Source of the DNA: Inia geoffrensis
Lineage: Eukaryota; Chordata; Mammalia; Artiodactyla; Iniidae
DNA: 64,000 nt
Assembly (NCBI GenBank): GCA_036417435.1
Contig: CM070910.1
Location: 68,046,784 to 68,110,783, forward strand
Reading direction: 5' to 3'
The notes below the pieces were generated by a model, which ran no database searches, had not been told where the DNA came from, and saw only the letters and a program-made list of their open reading frames with translations. Below, in pieces: positions 1 to 15,200 of this stretch (position 1 is its first letter; each line of letters starts with the position of its first letter). Position numbers and translations under genes: made by a program.

Positions 1-56
1 TGTATGTGGAAGGGAAGCAAAGCGGTCTCCCTGACAGGAGTGTGCTTTGTTCCCAG

Positions 57-256
57 GACGATTACATGGAGGCCCTGGCCAGGCTCCACCTCACGGTGAC
101 CAGGGCCTACAAAGTGAACACCGGCATCAACTTCGAGGTGTTTATTCACAAAGTGGATGGTCTGTCAGATGATCACAAAATTGAAACCCAGAGAGATATT
201 CACCAGAGGGCAAATGATGACCTTGCAGATGCTGGATTAGAAAAAATTCACCTCAG
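57..256 (+). CDS. RRAGD: RRAGD coding exon 3 (numbered from the human gene)
   Basis: The acceptor cag is at 54-56 and the donor gtgaga begins at 257. The exon encodes the end of the G domain, starting [10 protein letters not shown] and including the HKVDG nucleotide-specificity motif, and ends in a split Ser codon (AG/C). The open frame upstream of 57 is intron. Confidence 0.95.
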
Positions 257-3200
257 GTGAGAACAGAAACCCATCAGTGATCATTGGGGTCCAGAGCCAT
301 CAGGAGTGGTTTGGCCCAGACAGTCATTTAGAGTCACAGAGCCCTGTGTACCCTGTTTTGTGCTGTAGACGTCGGGGTAGTATTTGGGAAAAGCAAGCTT
401 TGCATGTGCCAACTCTAATCTTTGGGAAAAGCGGTGGGGTTTTAAAACAATTTTTTGGACCAAAGGTCAAAGCTAAGGTTCTTTCCCCCTATGAAAAACA
501 CGTAGGAGAAAACCCATGAACTGCATCCAGGAAGTTAATCGATGCTGAAGTTTACTGTTATAGATAGTATCTATAGTCGTAAGTAAAGGAGTACTCTGAA
601 AATAATTCAAATAGAAATAGTCACAGAGGAAAGCCATTTCTCTAATTTTCGTGGGGTAATATGTATATGCATCATTCATTTTGCAAATTTGAAAAATGGA
701 AAGATTAGATGCTTCAGTGTCAATAATATAACTTATTAACATGAGAGGTGTGTATAAGGATGATCTGGTGTGGATTCTCTTGCAGGATGTAAGGATGCTG
801 ATATAGGCATATACGGCTGCGTTTTTAGTATATGTGCTGCCGAAGCGAGCACGTGGGCTGCATTTTTAAGCCTCCTATAGTCCAGCCAGTCAGCAGATCA
901 GAATGGGCACAGTTCTTGCTTTGGGGAGTTGGGCAGGAATGTCTTGTTATGACATGTTCATTTTTTTCCTGAGGTTGTTTTGAATTCTGAAGGGGGCTAG
1001 AATGTGTGTGTAGTAAATACAGAAGGCATGATTCTGGTGTTATGACATAGCCTGAACAGTCTGTTCCTCAGTCAAAGGTAAAAAGTGATGAAATATTGTT
1101 TCATCTTTCAGCTTTTATCTGACAAGCATATATGATCATTCAATATTTGAAGCTTTTAGCAAAGTGGTTCAGAAACTGATTCCACAACTCCCCACCTTGG
1201 AGAATTTGCTAAACATCTTTATCTCAGTAAGTAAATAACACTGTCCTGTTAGAGTCATTCGCGGAATTTAAGAATAACATTGCAAGAGTGAAAATGATCT
1301 TATTTCTACTTGCTCTTACAGCACTTCAAGTTCACTGAAATATTATTTTTGAAGATTACACCTATGTACTGTTTTAGGGTCTTTAAAATTTAACTCCCCA
1401 AACGATTCCGGCACTTCACTTGTATAATCGGAATGTTTATTCAAGTTGTAGGCAATCTTTCAATGTTAATGGAATCCTACCAGAGTTTGGGAACATAAAA
1501 GTTGGTTTTGGCTATAAGATATATACTGTTGAATTTTTAAAAATATGTTTAACACTGTGAATGATGTGCTGGCTGGCTGAGTCCTAAGAACCACCACGTC
1601 AAGTCAAACTTCACAAAATAGAATTAAGGCAGACCTTTGGTTGTATTCACATTGATTCTCACTGCACAACTTTGAGTTTGTTTGTCTAGATTTTTAAAAT
1701 CTATTTTTAAATTTAAAGTTTTTAAAATGCTTTTTTTTTTACTTGGCCTTTTTCCTAACTGCAGGTACCTTTCTAAGAGTCAGGAAACACCACTTAATTT
1801 GTTTACCTAAAGTAAATAATTCGTGATAATTCCAGTTTTCATTTCTTGTGCAAGTTCATCATAAAGAAGTTTATGACAATGAGGTTTAAATTGTAATAAA
1901 ATGGAACAACCTAAATTTTTGCTGGTTCATATTTGAGACTGAGGATGGCATATCATTTTATGTAACCATGACATGCTCTGCAATCCGCTGTCCCTTTAAG
2001 GCCGCATCTCCTTTTTTGTTTCAGAATTCTGGAATTGAAAAGGCGTTTCTCTTTGATGTGGTCAGTAAGATTTACATTGCAACTGATAGTACCCCCGTGG
2101 ATATGCAAACCTATGAGCTCTGCTGTGATATGATCGATGTGGTTATCGACATTTCTTGTATTTATGGGTAAGTAGAACATTCTGAAAGGCTACAATTGAG
2201 CCATACTTTTCTTTCATAACCTTTGAGAATTTTGCATTTACTTATTTGATCTTAATACTTTTGTTTGAAATGACTGAGATCTATAAATACACCATTTCGT
2301 GTGTAATAATAATAGCAAAACATTATTGAGTAAATGCCTGGCATTATGCTAATAATTTCATTGCCCACATCATTATCATTGAATTCTCCACTATTCCTCG
2401 AGGCAGGAATTACTATCACCATCTTATAGATGAGGCAGTGAGGCCCAGAGTGGTTAAGTTTCTAACCCCTGCTCACACTGTCAATAAGGGACAGAATTAG
2501 TATTGCATTTGAGCTCATGTCTGATACCTTCGTCCTCTACTGAAAAATCTGTTGTCATATCATAATGTATTTACTTGAGGGAGACCACTAGGATCCTTGA
2601 ATTCTATATAAATATCTCATGTTTACCACAGTTCTGTTATTTTCTTCATTACATGAAATAACTGCTGAGTTGTTTGTTTTTCCAATATAGTTTTGATTAT
2701 CTTCTATGGTGGACAGCAGAGAATTATTAAAGTAAGCAAACAACATTACCTGCTTATTATTATTATCTTATATTCTTAGAAAACAGAACTTCTTGTACAT
2801 TTAAAATAATATAAAATAAACAGGCGTGGGGAAAATTGATTCTGTTACCAAACATAGAAATAATTCCACATAATTGTGAATTTGCTGAATTCAGGGTGTT
2901 TTACAGAGTGAGTGGGTGTGACCTTATATGTCTATCTTATTAAGGCATCGTGTTGTTGCTGCCTTGTATTCGTATTGAATCTCACATCCTCACACACTCA
3001 TTGATGAGATAAAGCTTTCCTTCATCTTCCTCTTTAGTCACTGGCTGTGACTCGCTTTACACAGCCTCCTCTGCCAGCTACTGGGCGAGCCTCAGTCTTA
3101 CCATTTCTCTCTTCCATTCAGTTTAGGCTTTCTGTTAACTGTTATACACACATGAACACCCACAGTCCCTTCCCTTATGAAACGGGGAAAGTGATTCTTA

Positions 3201-6200
3201 CCTCATAGGACTGTAGTGAGGATGTAATATCATTAGGCTTCCCCTGGTGGACCCTGGATAAATGTAGCTGCCATTATAATTATTATTAATTATTGTTATT
3301 ATTATTAAACACTGCCACCGGCTTTAGAAATCGACCTTATTTTCCACGATCGCTGCCCTGCAGTATTCTCTTGTTTTTAAACTCTAAGTGGATGACCTTG
3401 AAATAGTCATGGAAGCTGAAACTACCCTGATTACAGTCTAGATGGCTGTCGTAATCAAATACAATGAACAACACAATTAATCTGGCACATGTTTAATGAT
3501 ATGCATAATCATTATTTTGCCATATGGTAATTAGACATAAGCGGTAAGTTGTTCATATAAATGATGTTAATCAGAGTTACTTTTATCCAGCTAAAACAAA
3601 CACAGGGAGGGAGGGGTTGGGCGGAGGAGGGAGCAGGGCCTTGCCAGTAGATTGCTTTTCTGTTGCCGAGTGCAGTGTTCCTGGGAGCCCGCCCGGTTCA
3701 GTAAAAACCAGTCTGGGTATGGGTCACAAATGGGGCGTGAGTTCAGGGGTTTCTTGAGACTGTTTGCTGGAGCAGCCATGAGCCAGCCCATGTGGCCTGC
3801 AGGGGGTGGCCGGGGATGCATGCCACAGCCCGGGGAGCAGGCAGCCCTGTAATTGGTGACCTTAGAAGCCGGTGCCCTGGTCTGCTCAAGAACCTCAGCT
3901 GGGATTCTGAAAACGTATACACAGTTTCAGATAAGGGAAAAGGTACAAGACGTGCTCCTTTGCGTATAAAGAAAGGATACATAACTGATTACATCAGTGG
4001 CTACAGAGGGCTCAGTTTTGATCATTAAGGCCGTATTAATAAGGATAATAGCAGTTAGCATTTATTGTGCATTTTATATGCTCTCAGCACTATGCTTAGC
4101 ACTATATATGTATTATTTCATTGCATTAGGAAACTTTGAGGTAATTATTGTTCATGTGCAGTTGAGGAAATTGAGGCTCAAAGAAGTTAGTGAGTTTGCC
4201 CAAACTTATATGATAAATAAGAGAGCTGGGATTCAAACCCAAGTCATTTGTGTTTGCAGGCCACACCTTTTCGTAAATAGACCAATTTATTTATTTAACT
4301 TTTTATTTTGAAAAAATTTCAAATCTATAGAAAATGTGCAAGAATAGTACAGTGAACTCCTATGTACCCGTCACTGGGATTCACCAATTTTTATCAGTTT
4401 GCCATATTTGCTCTTTCTTTCTTTTTCTAACACAGTTGACCCTCCATGTGGGTTCCACATCCACAGATTCAACCAACCAGCAGATTGAAAATATTCAGAA
4501 AAAAAAAACCCAGAAAATGCCCAAAAGCAAAATTTGAATTGGCTGCATGCTGGCAACTATTTACATAGCATTTACATTGTATTAGGCATTATAAGTAATC
4601 TAACGATAATTAAAAGTGTATGGGAGGGAATTAATTGATATTTATAGGACATTCCATCCAGGAACAACAGAATACACTTTCTTCTCAAGTGCTTATGGAA
4701 CATTCTCCAGGATAGATCATATCTTGGGTCACAAATCAAGTCTTAGTAAATTTAAGAAAATTGAAGTTGTATCACATATCTCTTCCAACCACAATGCTAT
4801 GAGAATAGATATCAATTACAGGAAAAAATCTGTAAAAACTACAAACACATGGAGGCTAAACAATACACTACTTAATAACCAAGAGATCACTGAAGAAATC
4901 AAAGAGGAAATCAAAAAATACCTAGAAACAAATGACAATGAAAACACGATGATCCAAAACCTATGGGATGCAGCAAAAGCAGTTGTAAGAGGGAAGTTTA
5001 GAGCAATACAATCCTACCTCAAGAAACAAGAAACATCTCAACTAAACAACCTAACCTTACACCTAAAGCAATTAGAGATCGAGAAAAAAAGCCCCCAAGG
5101 TTAGCAGAAGGAAAGAAATCAAAGATCAGATCAGAAATAAGTGAAAAAGAAATGAAGGAAACGATAGCAAAGATCAATAAAACTAAAAGCTGGTTCTTTG
5201 AGAAGATAAACAAAATTGATAAACCATTAGCCAGACTCATCAAGAAAAAAAGGGAGAAGACTCAAATCAATAGAATTAGAAATGAAAAAGGAGAAGGAAC
5301 AACTGACACTGCAGAAATACAAAAGATCATGAGAGATTACTGCAAGCAACTCTATGCCAATAAAATGGACAACCTGGAAGAAATGGACAAATTCTTAGAA
5401 AAGCACAACCTTCCGAGACTGAACCAAAAAGAAAAGAAAATATAAACAGACCAATCACAAGCACTGAAATTGAGACTGTGATTAAAAATCTTCCAACGGG
5501 GCTTCCCTGGTGGCGCAGTGGTTGACAGTCCGCCTGCCGATGCAGGGGACACGGGTTCGTGTCCCGGTCCGGGAAGATCCCACATACCGCGGAGCGGCTG
5601 GGCCCGTGAGCCATGGCCGCTGAGCCTGCGCGTCCGGAGCCTGTGCTCCGCAACGGGAGAGGCCACAACAGTGAGAGGCCCGCGTAACGCAAAAAAAAAA
5701 AAAAAAAAAAAAAATCTTCCAACAAACAAAAGTCCAGGGCCAGATGGCTTCGCAGGCGAGCTCTATCAAACATTTAGAGAAGAGCTAACACCTATCCTTC
5801 TCAAACTCTTCCAAAATATAGCAGAGGAAGGAACACTCCCAAACTCATTCTACGAGGCCACCATAACCCTGATACCAAAACCAGACAAATGTGTCACAAA
5901 GAAAGAAAACTACAGGCCAATATCACTGATGAACATAGATGCAAAAATCCTCAACAAAATACTAGCAAACAGAATCCAACAGCACATTAAAAGGATCATA
6001 CATCATGATCAAGTGGGGTTTATCCCAGGAAAGCAAGGATTCTTCAATATACGCAAATCAATCAATGTGATAAACCATATTAACAAATAGAAGGAGAAAA
6101 ACCATATGATCATCTCAATAGATGCAGAAAAAGCTTTCAACATCCATTTATGATAAAAACCCTCCAGACAGTAGTAGGCATAGAGGGAACTTTCCTCAAC

Positions 6201-9200
6201 ATAATAAAGGCCATATATGACAAACCCACAGCCAACATCGTTCTCAATGGTGAAAAACTGAAACCATTTCCTCTAAGATCAGGAACAAGACAAGGTTGCC
6301 CACTCTCACTATTATTCAACGTAGTTTTGGAAGTTTTAGCCACAGCAGTCATAGAAGAAAAAGAAATAAAAGGAATCCAAATTGGAAAAGAAGAAGTAAA
6401 GCTGTCACTGTTTGCAGATGACATGATACTATACGTAGAGAATCCTAAAGATGCTACCAGAAAACTACTAGAGCTAATCAATGAATTTGGTAAAGTTGCA
6501 GGATACAAAATTAATGCACAGAAATCTCTGGCATTCCTATACACTAATGGTGAAAAATCTGAAAGCGAAATTAAGGAAACACTGCCATTTACCATTGCAA
6601 CAAAGGAATAAAATATCTAGGAATAAACCTACCTAAGGAGACAAAAGACCTGTATGCATAAAACTGTAAGACACTGATGAAAGACATTAAAGATGATACA
6701 AATAGATGGAGAGATATACCATGTTCTTGGATTGGAAGAATCAACAGTGTGAAAATGACTATACTACCCAAAGCAATCTACAGATTCCTTGCAATCCCTA
6801 TCAAACTATCAATGGCATTTTCCACAGAACTAGAACAAGAAATTTCACAATTTGTATGGAAGCACAAAAGACCCTGAATAACCAAAGCAATCTTGAGAAA
6901 GAAAAACGGAGCTGGAGGAATCAGGCTCCCAGACTTCAGACTATACTACAAAGCTACAGTAACCAAGACAGTATGGTACTGGCACAAAAACAGAAATATA
7001 GATCAATGGGACAGGATAGAAAGCGCAGAGATAAACCCACACACATATGGTCATTTTATTTTTGATAAAGGATGCAAGAATATACAATGGAGAAAAGATA
7101 GCCTCTTCAATAAGTGGCGCTGGGGAAACTGGACAGCTACATGTGAAAGAATGAAATTAGAATGCTCCCTAACACCATACACAAAAATAAACTCAAAATG
7201 GATTAAAGACCTAAATGTAAGAACAGACACTATTAAACTCTTAGAGGAAAACATAGGCAGAACACTCTATGACGTAAGTCACAGCAAGATCCTTTTTGAC
7301 CCACCTCCTAGAGAAATAGAAATAAAAACAAGAATAAACAAATGGGACCTAATGAAACTTAAAAAGCTTTTCCACAGCAAAGGAAACCAAAAACAAGACC
7401 AAAAGCCAACCCTCAGAATGGGAGAAAATATTTGCAAATGAAGCAACTGACAAAGGATTAATCTCCAAAATTTACAAGCAGCTCATGCAGCTCAAGAACA
7501 AAAAAACCAAACAACCCAATCCAAAAATGGGCAGAAGACCTAAATAGACATTTCTCCAAAGAAGATATACAGACTGCCAACACACACATGAAAGAATGCT
7601 CAACATCGCTAATCATTAGAGAAATGCAAATCAAAACTACAATGAGATATCATCTCACACCAGTCAGAATGGCCATCATGAAAAAATCTAGAAACAATAA
7701 ATGCTGGAGAGGGTGTGGAGAAAAGGGAACCTTCTTGCACTGTTGGTGGGAATGTAAATTGATACAGCCACTGTGGAGAACAGTATGGAGGTTTCTTAAA
7801 AAACTACAAATAGAACTATCATACGACCCAGCAATGCCACTACTGGGCATATACCCCGAATTATGGGCATATGCCCATAATTCAAAAAGAGTCATATACC
7901 ACAATGTTCATTGCAGCTCTGTTTACAATAGCCAGGACATGGAAGCAACCTAAATGTACATTGACAGATGAATGGATAAAGAAGATGTGGCACATATATA
8001 CAATGGAATATTACTCAGCCATAAAAAGGAACAAAGTTGAATTATTTGTAGTGAGGTGGATGGACCTAGAATCTGTCATAGAGTGAAGTAAATCAGAAAG
8101 AGAAAAATAAATACCGTATGTTAACACATATATATGGAATCTAAAAAAAGAAAAAAGGTTCTGAAGAACCTAGGGGCAGGACAGGAATAAAGACGCAGAC
8201 ATAGAGAATGGACTTGAGGACATGGGGAGGGGGAAGGGTTAGCTGGGACGAAGTGAGAGAGTTGCATGGACTTATATACACTACCAAGTGTAAAATAGAT
8301 AGCTAGTGGGAAGCAGCCGCATAGCACAGGGAGATTAGCTCTGTGCTCTGTGACCACCTAGAGGGGTGGGATAGGGAGGGTGGGAGGGAGACACAAGAGG
8401 GAGGAGATATGGGGGTATATGTATATGTGTAGCTGATTCACTTTGTTGTAAAGCAGAAACTAACACGCCATTGTAAAGCAATTATACTCCAATAAAGATG
8501 TTTAAAAAAAAGTATATGGAAGGATGTGTGTAGGTTATATGCAAATACTGTGTCTCTTTTTTACGGTACGTGGGCCTCTCACTGTTGTGGCCCCTCCCGT
8601 TGCAAGCACCGGCCCCGGCCATGGCTCACGGGCCTAGCCACTCTGCAGCATGTGGGATCTTCCCGGACCGGGGCACGAACCCGTGTCCCCTGCATCGGCT
8701 GGCGGTCTCACAACCACGGCGCCACCAGGGAAGCCCATACTGTGTCCTTTTGTATAAGAAACTTGAGCATCTGCAGATTTTGGTATCTGCTGGGGGGAAT
8801 CCTGGAACCAACCTCCCCCATACTGAGGGGTGACTGAACATGTTTGTTTTTGCTGAACTAATTGGGAGGAATTTGTAACATGATTCTATAGGAATCATGT
8901 CCTATAACAAGGATGTTTTCTTGTAGGATCACAGTTTTAATTTTCAAATTAAACTTATTTAACATATCTACATTACTCTGTTATCTAATACAGAGTCCAT
9001 TTTCAAATTTTACCAAAGGTCCCAATTCTATCTTTCATAGCAGTTTTTTGCTGGATCCAGGATCTAGCCCAGCATTTTGCTGCCATTTCTCTTCAGGCTG
9101 CTTTATTTTGGATCCGTTCTTCACCCTTCTTGGTCTTTCATCAGGCCGTGCTTTGGGCAGCCTGGTTTTTCTGTCGCGAGAGAAAACTGGAAGCCCTTGT

Positions 9201-12200
9201 GGGTCACGGAGGGGAGGAGAACTAACCTCCATCCCTCACCTGTGTTCCTTAGGTCCCTGGGGAGTTGCCCAGCTGACACCCCACACTCAGTGTGTCAGTA
9301 GGAAAGTGACTGTAATACGCTGTGTACATTTTTGTGATCGGGGGTTTCTGAGATCTTTAGCCGAAAGGCCCTGTAAGTGTAAACTCCCTATCATTATGAT
9401 TATCATTCTCTTTGTGAAAGCTGGTCTCCGTCGCTGGGTTACAAACTGAAGTTCTTTCTCAATGGTCAAATATGTTTTGGTTTCTGTCCCCCTTTAGTCT
9501 CAAAGAAGATGGAGCAGGAACCCCTTATGACAAGGAATCAACAGCCATTATAAAGCTGAATAATACAACAGTTCTTTATTTAAAAGAGGTGACCAAGTTC
9601 CTGGCTCTCGTTTGCTTTGTCAGAGAGGAAAGCTTTGAAAGAAAAGGTAATTTTTTGTGTGATTTAAATGAAGCATTTCCATTCAGACGTTGAATGCAGG
9701 TGGACAGCAGTGTGCCTTGGGAAGTTTCCAGACTTTAGTCACAGGCCCCTTTGGCTCCTCCCCACATCCCTGGGGTTTTGGGATCCGTGAACCAGCCTGC
9801 CCTCTAGTGATGCACCTGCGGTGAGGTGGTAGTGGAACCAGACCATCCTCCCAGGGAGGGGCTTGAGCTTTTCTGGGAGCAGAGCCAGCTGGGGCGTTGT
9901 TGCCAGGCTGTAGATCTCTTATCCCGGGGAGGGCCCCTAGCCTACAGGGGGTGCCAAGGCCTCCCTCTTGGTCCACACCTCTAGAAGGTATTAGGGACCT
10001 TGTGACCACTTGTCCTCCCTGTGTAAAGGATGAAACTCATACAACATTAAAGCTAGATGTTATTTAACTTCTGTTCAGCCCTTGTCCATTCTTTAGTCCT
10101 AAAACACAGGGACAGCATGGTGATTTCAAAACAGGGAGATATGAATATATTTAATAACGTCACCAAGTATCTTTTTAGGACCAAATTTAGTTTTATTTGG
10201 AAACAAAAGCAATTAACCCTTATAAAGATACTCATATGCCCCCTCCCTGCCCCGCACCATTATGTAAACTGGGAAATATCAGTTTACTGATGTAGCTAGG
10301 GATTTTTGCTAGTAATTAGGGGATGATTTACCCTAAATTCCCAACAAAGTGGCAATAGTAACATTTTCTGAAATAGCCTTTCTTCTTCTTATATGCAATA
10401 CAAGTTCATTATAAAAATACTTTGAAAACTTAGGAAAGTATAAAAAAGTCAATTTCACCCTTTAGAGCTAAACTCCATGTTAAATTTCTGGGATTTTTTT
10501 TCTCCTTCCTTTTCTCCCTCCCTCCCTTCCTTCATCCCTTCTTTCCTTCCTTTCTTCCAACAAAAGTGGTGCCATATTGCCTACATAATTTTCTATCCTG
10601 TTGTTTTCACTTATTTATATCATGAAAATCTTCTTAATTCATTGAGCCTGAAAACATGATTTAGATTTTTATTACTTCTTTTTGTTACAGAGTAATAGAT
10701 TCATTTAGAAAATTTAGATATAATAAATAAGCAAAAAAAAAAAATTATTGATAAGCTTCTCACTCACATAATCACTCTTGATATTTTCTGTATAACTTTC
10801 CAGTTTTTTCATAGATATCTCTATATATGGAATTATATAATAAATACTACTTTATAACCTTCACTTAAATTATTACAGACATCTTTCCAATTCATTAAAT
10901 CTTTTTTTAACCACATCATTTTAATGATTAGTTTCTTCTATTGTTAGAAATGTGTGTTGTTTCTAGATTTTGATGTTATAAATAATCCATAATGACCTTC
11001 TTTCCACTAAATATTTGTGTACATCTTTGGTTATTTTCTCAAGAAAGACTTCAACAAATGGAATTACTTAGATCAATACATTTTGGTAGCTTCTAATGCA
11101 TATTACCAAAATGTCCTTCAGAAAGTTTTTACAGGTTTATGCTACTAAGAGAATATGAGTGTGTCCATTTTGCTTTATTCTCATTAATATTGGGTATTAG
11201 CATTAAACATTGACAATTGAAAACAAATTTACATTTTTTCTGCGTCTTAGTGAAGTTGTGTATTTTTTCATGTATTTACTATTACCAGCCAAATTGTCTG
11301 TTGTGTCCTTGGCCCTCAAAACTTTTAATTAAATGGTGGTAATCTTTTACTTTTTATTTTCATCTTGCTGAAACTAAAAACAGATTATATAATGGATTCA
11401 TGGAATTTTGAAGATAGACAGGACCATCCTGTGTTTCACTCTCTCGGTTACTGATGATTTTACCCAGACCCAGGAAATAGAAGTGACTTTCTCCTATGGT
11501 CATACGACCAGTGTATAGCAGTCTGGGCTAAAGATTTCTAGGCTTCTCCCTGTGTGGAATCAGTTCTGTGTATTGTGTTTTAAACCATTATACATATATT
11601 CCCTTGGTTAAAGATATTTCCAGAATTTATATTTGGTGATTAATATTTTATGTTGATTTTGGAAACTAAGGAAACTAAGTAAAAGTAATGCAAACAGTAC
11701 AACTATAGACCCCAAACCATCTAGGGTGATGACAGGTCCTAAAATTTAGGTTACAATAACATCAACCTTGAGAGCTTGTTTATTTTGAACTGATTTTAGA
11801 CTTAACAGAAAAGTTGCAAAAATAGTACGTAGTTTATATATACTCATCCAGCTTCCCGAAGTGTTAACATGTTACGTACTGTAGTATAGTTATCAAAGCT
11901 AGGGAATTAACATCAGTATAATACTATCAATATTAATAAAACTTACAGACCTTATTCAAATTTCACCAGTTTTTCCAAAAATACCTTTTTTTTCTGTTCC
12001 AGGATCCCAAATTGATTTAGTTATTATTTCTCCTAGTCTCCTCCTATCTGTGATGGTCTTTCATGACCCTGACACTTCTGAAGGGTACTCATCAATTATT
12101 TTGTACAGCGTTCCTCAAATTGGGTTTGTCTGATATTTTCACACAATTGGAATGAGATTATGCAATTTGGCCAGAATACCACACAGAAATGATATTGTGT

Positions 12201-15200
12201 CCTTAGTGTATCATATGTTTATGATGTTAGATTGTCTTATTACTGGCGATGCTGACCTTGATTTACTTAAGATAGGGTCTACCAGGTCTTTCCCCTGGAA
12301 AGTTCCTACTTTTCACTTTGTAGTGAATAAATACTTTCAAACTATGCAAATCCTCTTTCTCCTCACACTTTTGCCCACTAATTTTAATGTCCATCTATGG
12401 TCGTGTGAGTTAATTTAAGCAGGAATTTCTCATGTGGATCTTGGGCAACTTATTGTTAAACCACCTAGGGAGGATCATCTCTGAAGATAGGCAGATTTTG
12501 TAAAATTTATTAAACTAATTAGAAACCTGAGTATTTGTTTTAATGTGATAAGAGAGATAAATAGGCAGACAAGGTTTAACCCCATGATGTTAAACTTGTT
12601 TGCTTTTTGGGGTGACTAACCAATCTCCATTTGCCTGGGACAAGGTGAGGGTTCCTGAAACAGGGGACCTTCAGGGCTGCAACTGGGAAAGTCCCAGGCA
12701 AATGCATTAAGTTGATCACCTTAGCTTTAGAAAGAGCTTGATGCTTTACATATGCATGGAGTGGTTTTTGTTTTTGCTGCTTTACTCTCAAGTGTTGAGT
12801 CCTGCTGGTGCTGATAATCAACACTTGTTGGTTGACTTGTCCTGATGTTGGTCTCTGTCTGTGTTTTCGTGGATGATTTCTGACTGCTTTGGCAGAAAGG
12901 GGAGGATAGAAAGCGGAAGTGGGATTCTTGGTCTTAGCTGCACATCGTAGGCACCTTGGGAAGGGAGGTGGTTAAAAAATATGGCCATCGAGGCCTGCCA
13001 CAGAACGATTAGAACAGAATTCCTGGGAGAGGAACCTGGGGTTTGTTAATTTTTAAAAAGTTCTCTGGATGCTTTTAATATGCAGCTCTGATTGAGAATC
13101 ACTGAACCAAGAGAAGGATGTAGGAGCATCCCATAACTGCATATGGTGCTGAAGATAGTGCTTGTTCTGTTCATGTCTCTGTTCCTGTATTTTCTTTTTT
13201 TAAAATAAATTTATTTATTTATTTTGGGTTGTGTTGGGTCTTCGTTGCCTCATGCGGGCTTGTCTCTAGTTGGGGCGAGCGGGGGCTACCCTTCATTGCG
13301 GTGCGCGGGCTTCTCATTGAGGTGGCTTCTCTTGTTGCAGAGCATGGGCTCTAGGCACACGGGCTTCAGCTGTTGTGGCACGTGGGCTCAGTAGTTGTGG
13401 CTCACGGGCTTAGTTGCTCCATGGCATGTGGGTTCTTCCCGGACCAGGGCTTGAACCCGTGTCTCCTGCATTGGCAGATGGATTCTTAACCACTGTGCTT
13501 CCAGGGAAGCCCTGTTTCTGTATTTTCAACTGCATTTTATGAAAGAGTTGAAATAAACAGCAAACTCTTTGTAGGCACTTCCTTTAAAAACCTCAGTCGT
13601 GAATTTTCACTTTTAAAGCTCCAAATGCAGCAAGATTACTGTTACATTTTATTTTATTTATTTTTAATAAATTTATTTATTTAATTTATTTTTGGCTGTG
13701 TTGGGTCTTTGTTGCGGTGTGCGGGCTTCTCATTGCAGTGGCTTCTCTTGTTGCAGAGCACAAGCCCTAGATACATGGGCTTCAGTAGTTGTGGCTCGCG
13801 GGCTCTAGAGCGCAGGCTCAGTAGTTGTGGTGCACGGGCTTAGCTGCTCCGCGGCATGTGGGATCCTCCTGGACCAGGGCTCGAACCCGTGTCCCCTGCA
13901 TTGGCAGGCAGATTCCCGACTACTGTGCCACCAGGGAAGTCCCTACTGTTACATTTTAAATGTGCGCCATGAATAAATTGAGATTTGTCAGGAATCATCA
14001 GTAGGCTGGATCTGAAATTTCCCAAGTTGAATTCTAATTGAGCCAAAGTCCTCTAGCTAAGCTTTCTGCCTAAGGCAGTTGGTTGCACACATAGGCAGAG
14101 AATTTTGAGGTGGTTCTCACGTCTCTTATCCAAACTCCCGCTAAATAAAATCATTTCTGTGCTCCATGTTTCTTTTTTTTTTGAAGTTCATGCTTTGTTT
14201 GGAAGATGGTTCCAAGAAATAAAAGTGAGGAAGTGGGGAAATAGACAAGGGAGGTAGAAAAGCCATCCACAGTGGGAGCTGTGTGCTCACTCCTGCTGGG
14301 GGAATCTCGGAGAAGCTGTGTGCAGGAAATTTGGAATCACCCCCATTGGGCATGCAAGACTTCCACATTTGTCCACCAACTCCCATGTCTCATTGTGTGA
14401 GGGATACCCTCAGAAACGTTTATTTCCATAGCCCTGGTACCTGTCTGTGTGCCAAAGAAAGCTTCAGGCAGAGAAGAGATGCCCATACCTGGGCTTGCTT
14501 ATTATTACTTTCTCCCTCTTGCCTCACTGGTCTTTTCTTGAGGAAATTGTCTCCTAGTTTTATTGCACTGTGGTCACTATCACTGCATAAGCAGCAGAGG
14601 GCGCCACTCAGAGAGTTTCCTGCTCCTGGAAGCTGAGATGGTGTTTCTTCCAGCATACTTGTGGTTGGTTACATGACTGCTTTGAAGCATTTCTCTTCTT
14701 GTCTGGAAAACAATTCTTTTTTTTGGAGGGTGGAGGGGGGGGTACTCTGGAAGCATCACCTGAGTGGATGCAAATAATTTTGGGACTAGTTATTTTAATA
14801 AATTTAAAGATAGTAAATGGAACCCACTGCCTTATCCTAGTTGGTATAAATGGAATGCTGCTCTCAACACTTTACAAGTTAGTGGTGATGATGAGAAATG
14901 TGCTCAAGACTTAGATTATATTTTATTCTATTTTGTATCAATTCTACAAAATTCTATTAATTTATGAAAATGCAAGAAGATTCTCCACTATTATTCTCCA
15001 TTTAAAATTTACTTAATATTGAAAAACTGAGCGTGTCATTGGTTGTTGAATTTCTGAGCTTAGAGTTCACCTGAGGTGATGATAACCACTCTAAAATTAG
15101 GGACTGGGCTTCCCTGGTGGCGCAGTGGTTGAGAGTCCGCCTGCCGATGCAGGGGACACGGGTTCGTGCCCCGGTCCGGGAAGATCCCACATGCCGTGGA

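Larger units (their letters stand above)
4433..8836. mobile_element. MER2 DNA transposon, split by an L1 and a SINE
   Basis: The left end starts cagttgaccctccatg at 4433 and the right end finishes gaggggtgactg at 8836, the near-palindromic termini of the ~345 bp Tigger-related MER2 element. MER2 sequence itself occupies 4433-4627, 8511-8554 and about 8747-8836. The rest is an L1 (4628-8510) and a SINE (8555-8736). Rejoining the pieces gives one colinear element, so the order of events is MER2 first, then L1, then SINE. Confidence 0.8.

Noticed and set aside
277..742. Open frames inside RRAGD intron 3
   Set aside because: No family resemblance, no splice support, and they lie within a well-bounded intron.
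5327..5773. Open frames of 90-150 residues with repeated themes such as [17 protein letters not shown] and [12 protein letters not shown], found on both strands throughout the window
   Set aside because: They coincide exactly with CHR-type SINE copies and are translations of the GC-rich SINE body and its poly(A)/poly(T) tail.
4616..7441. Reverse-transcriptase-like open frames
   Set aside because: Part of a 5'-truncated L1 with multiple stops and a SINE insertion; not a host gene.
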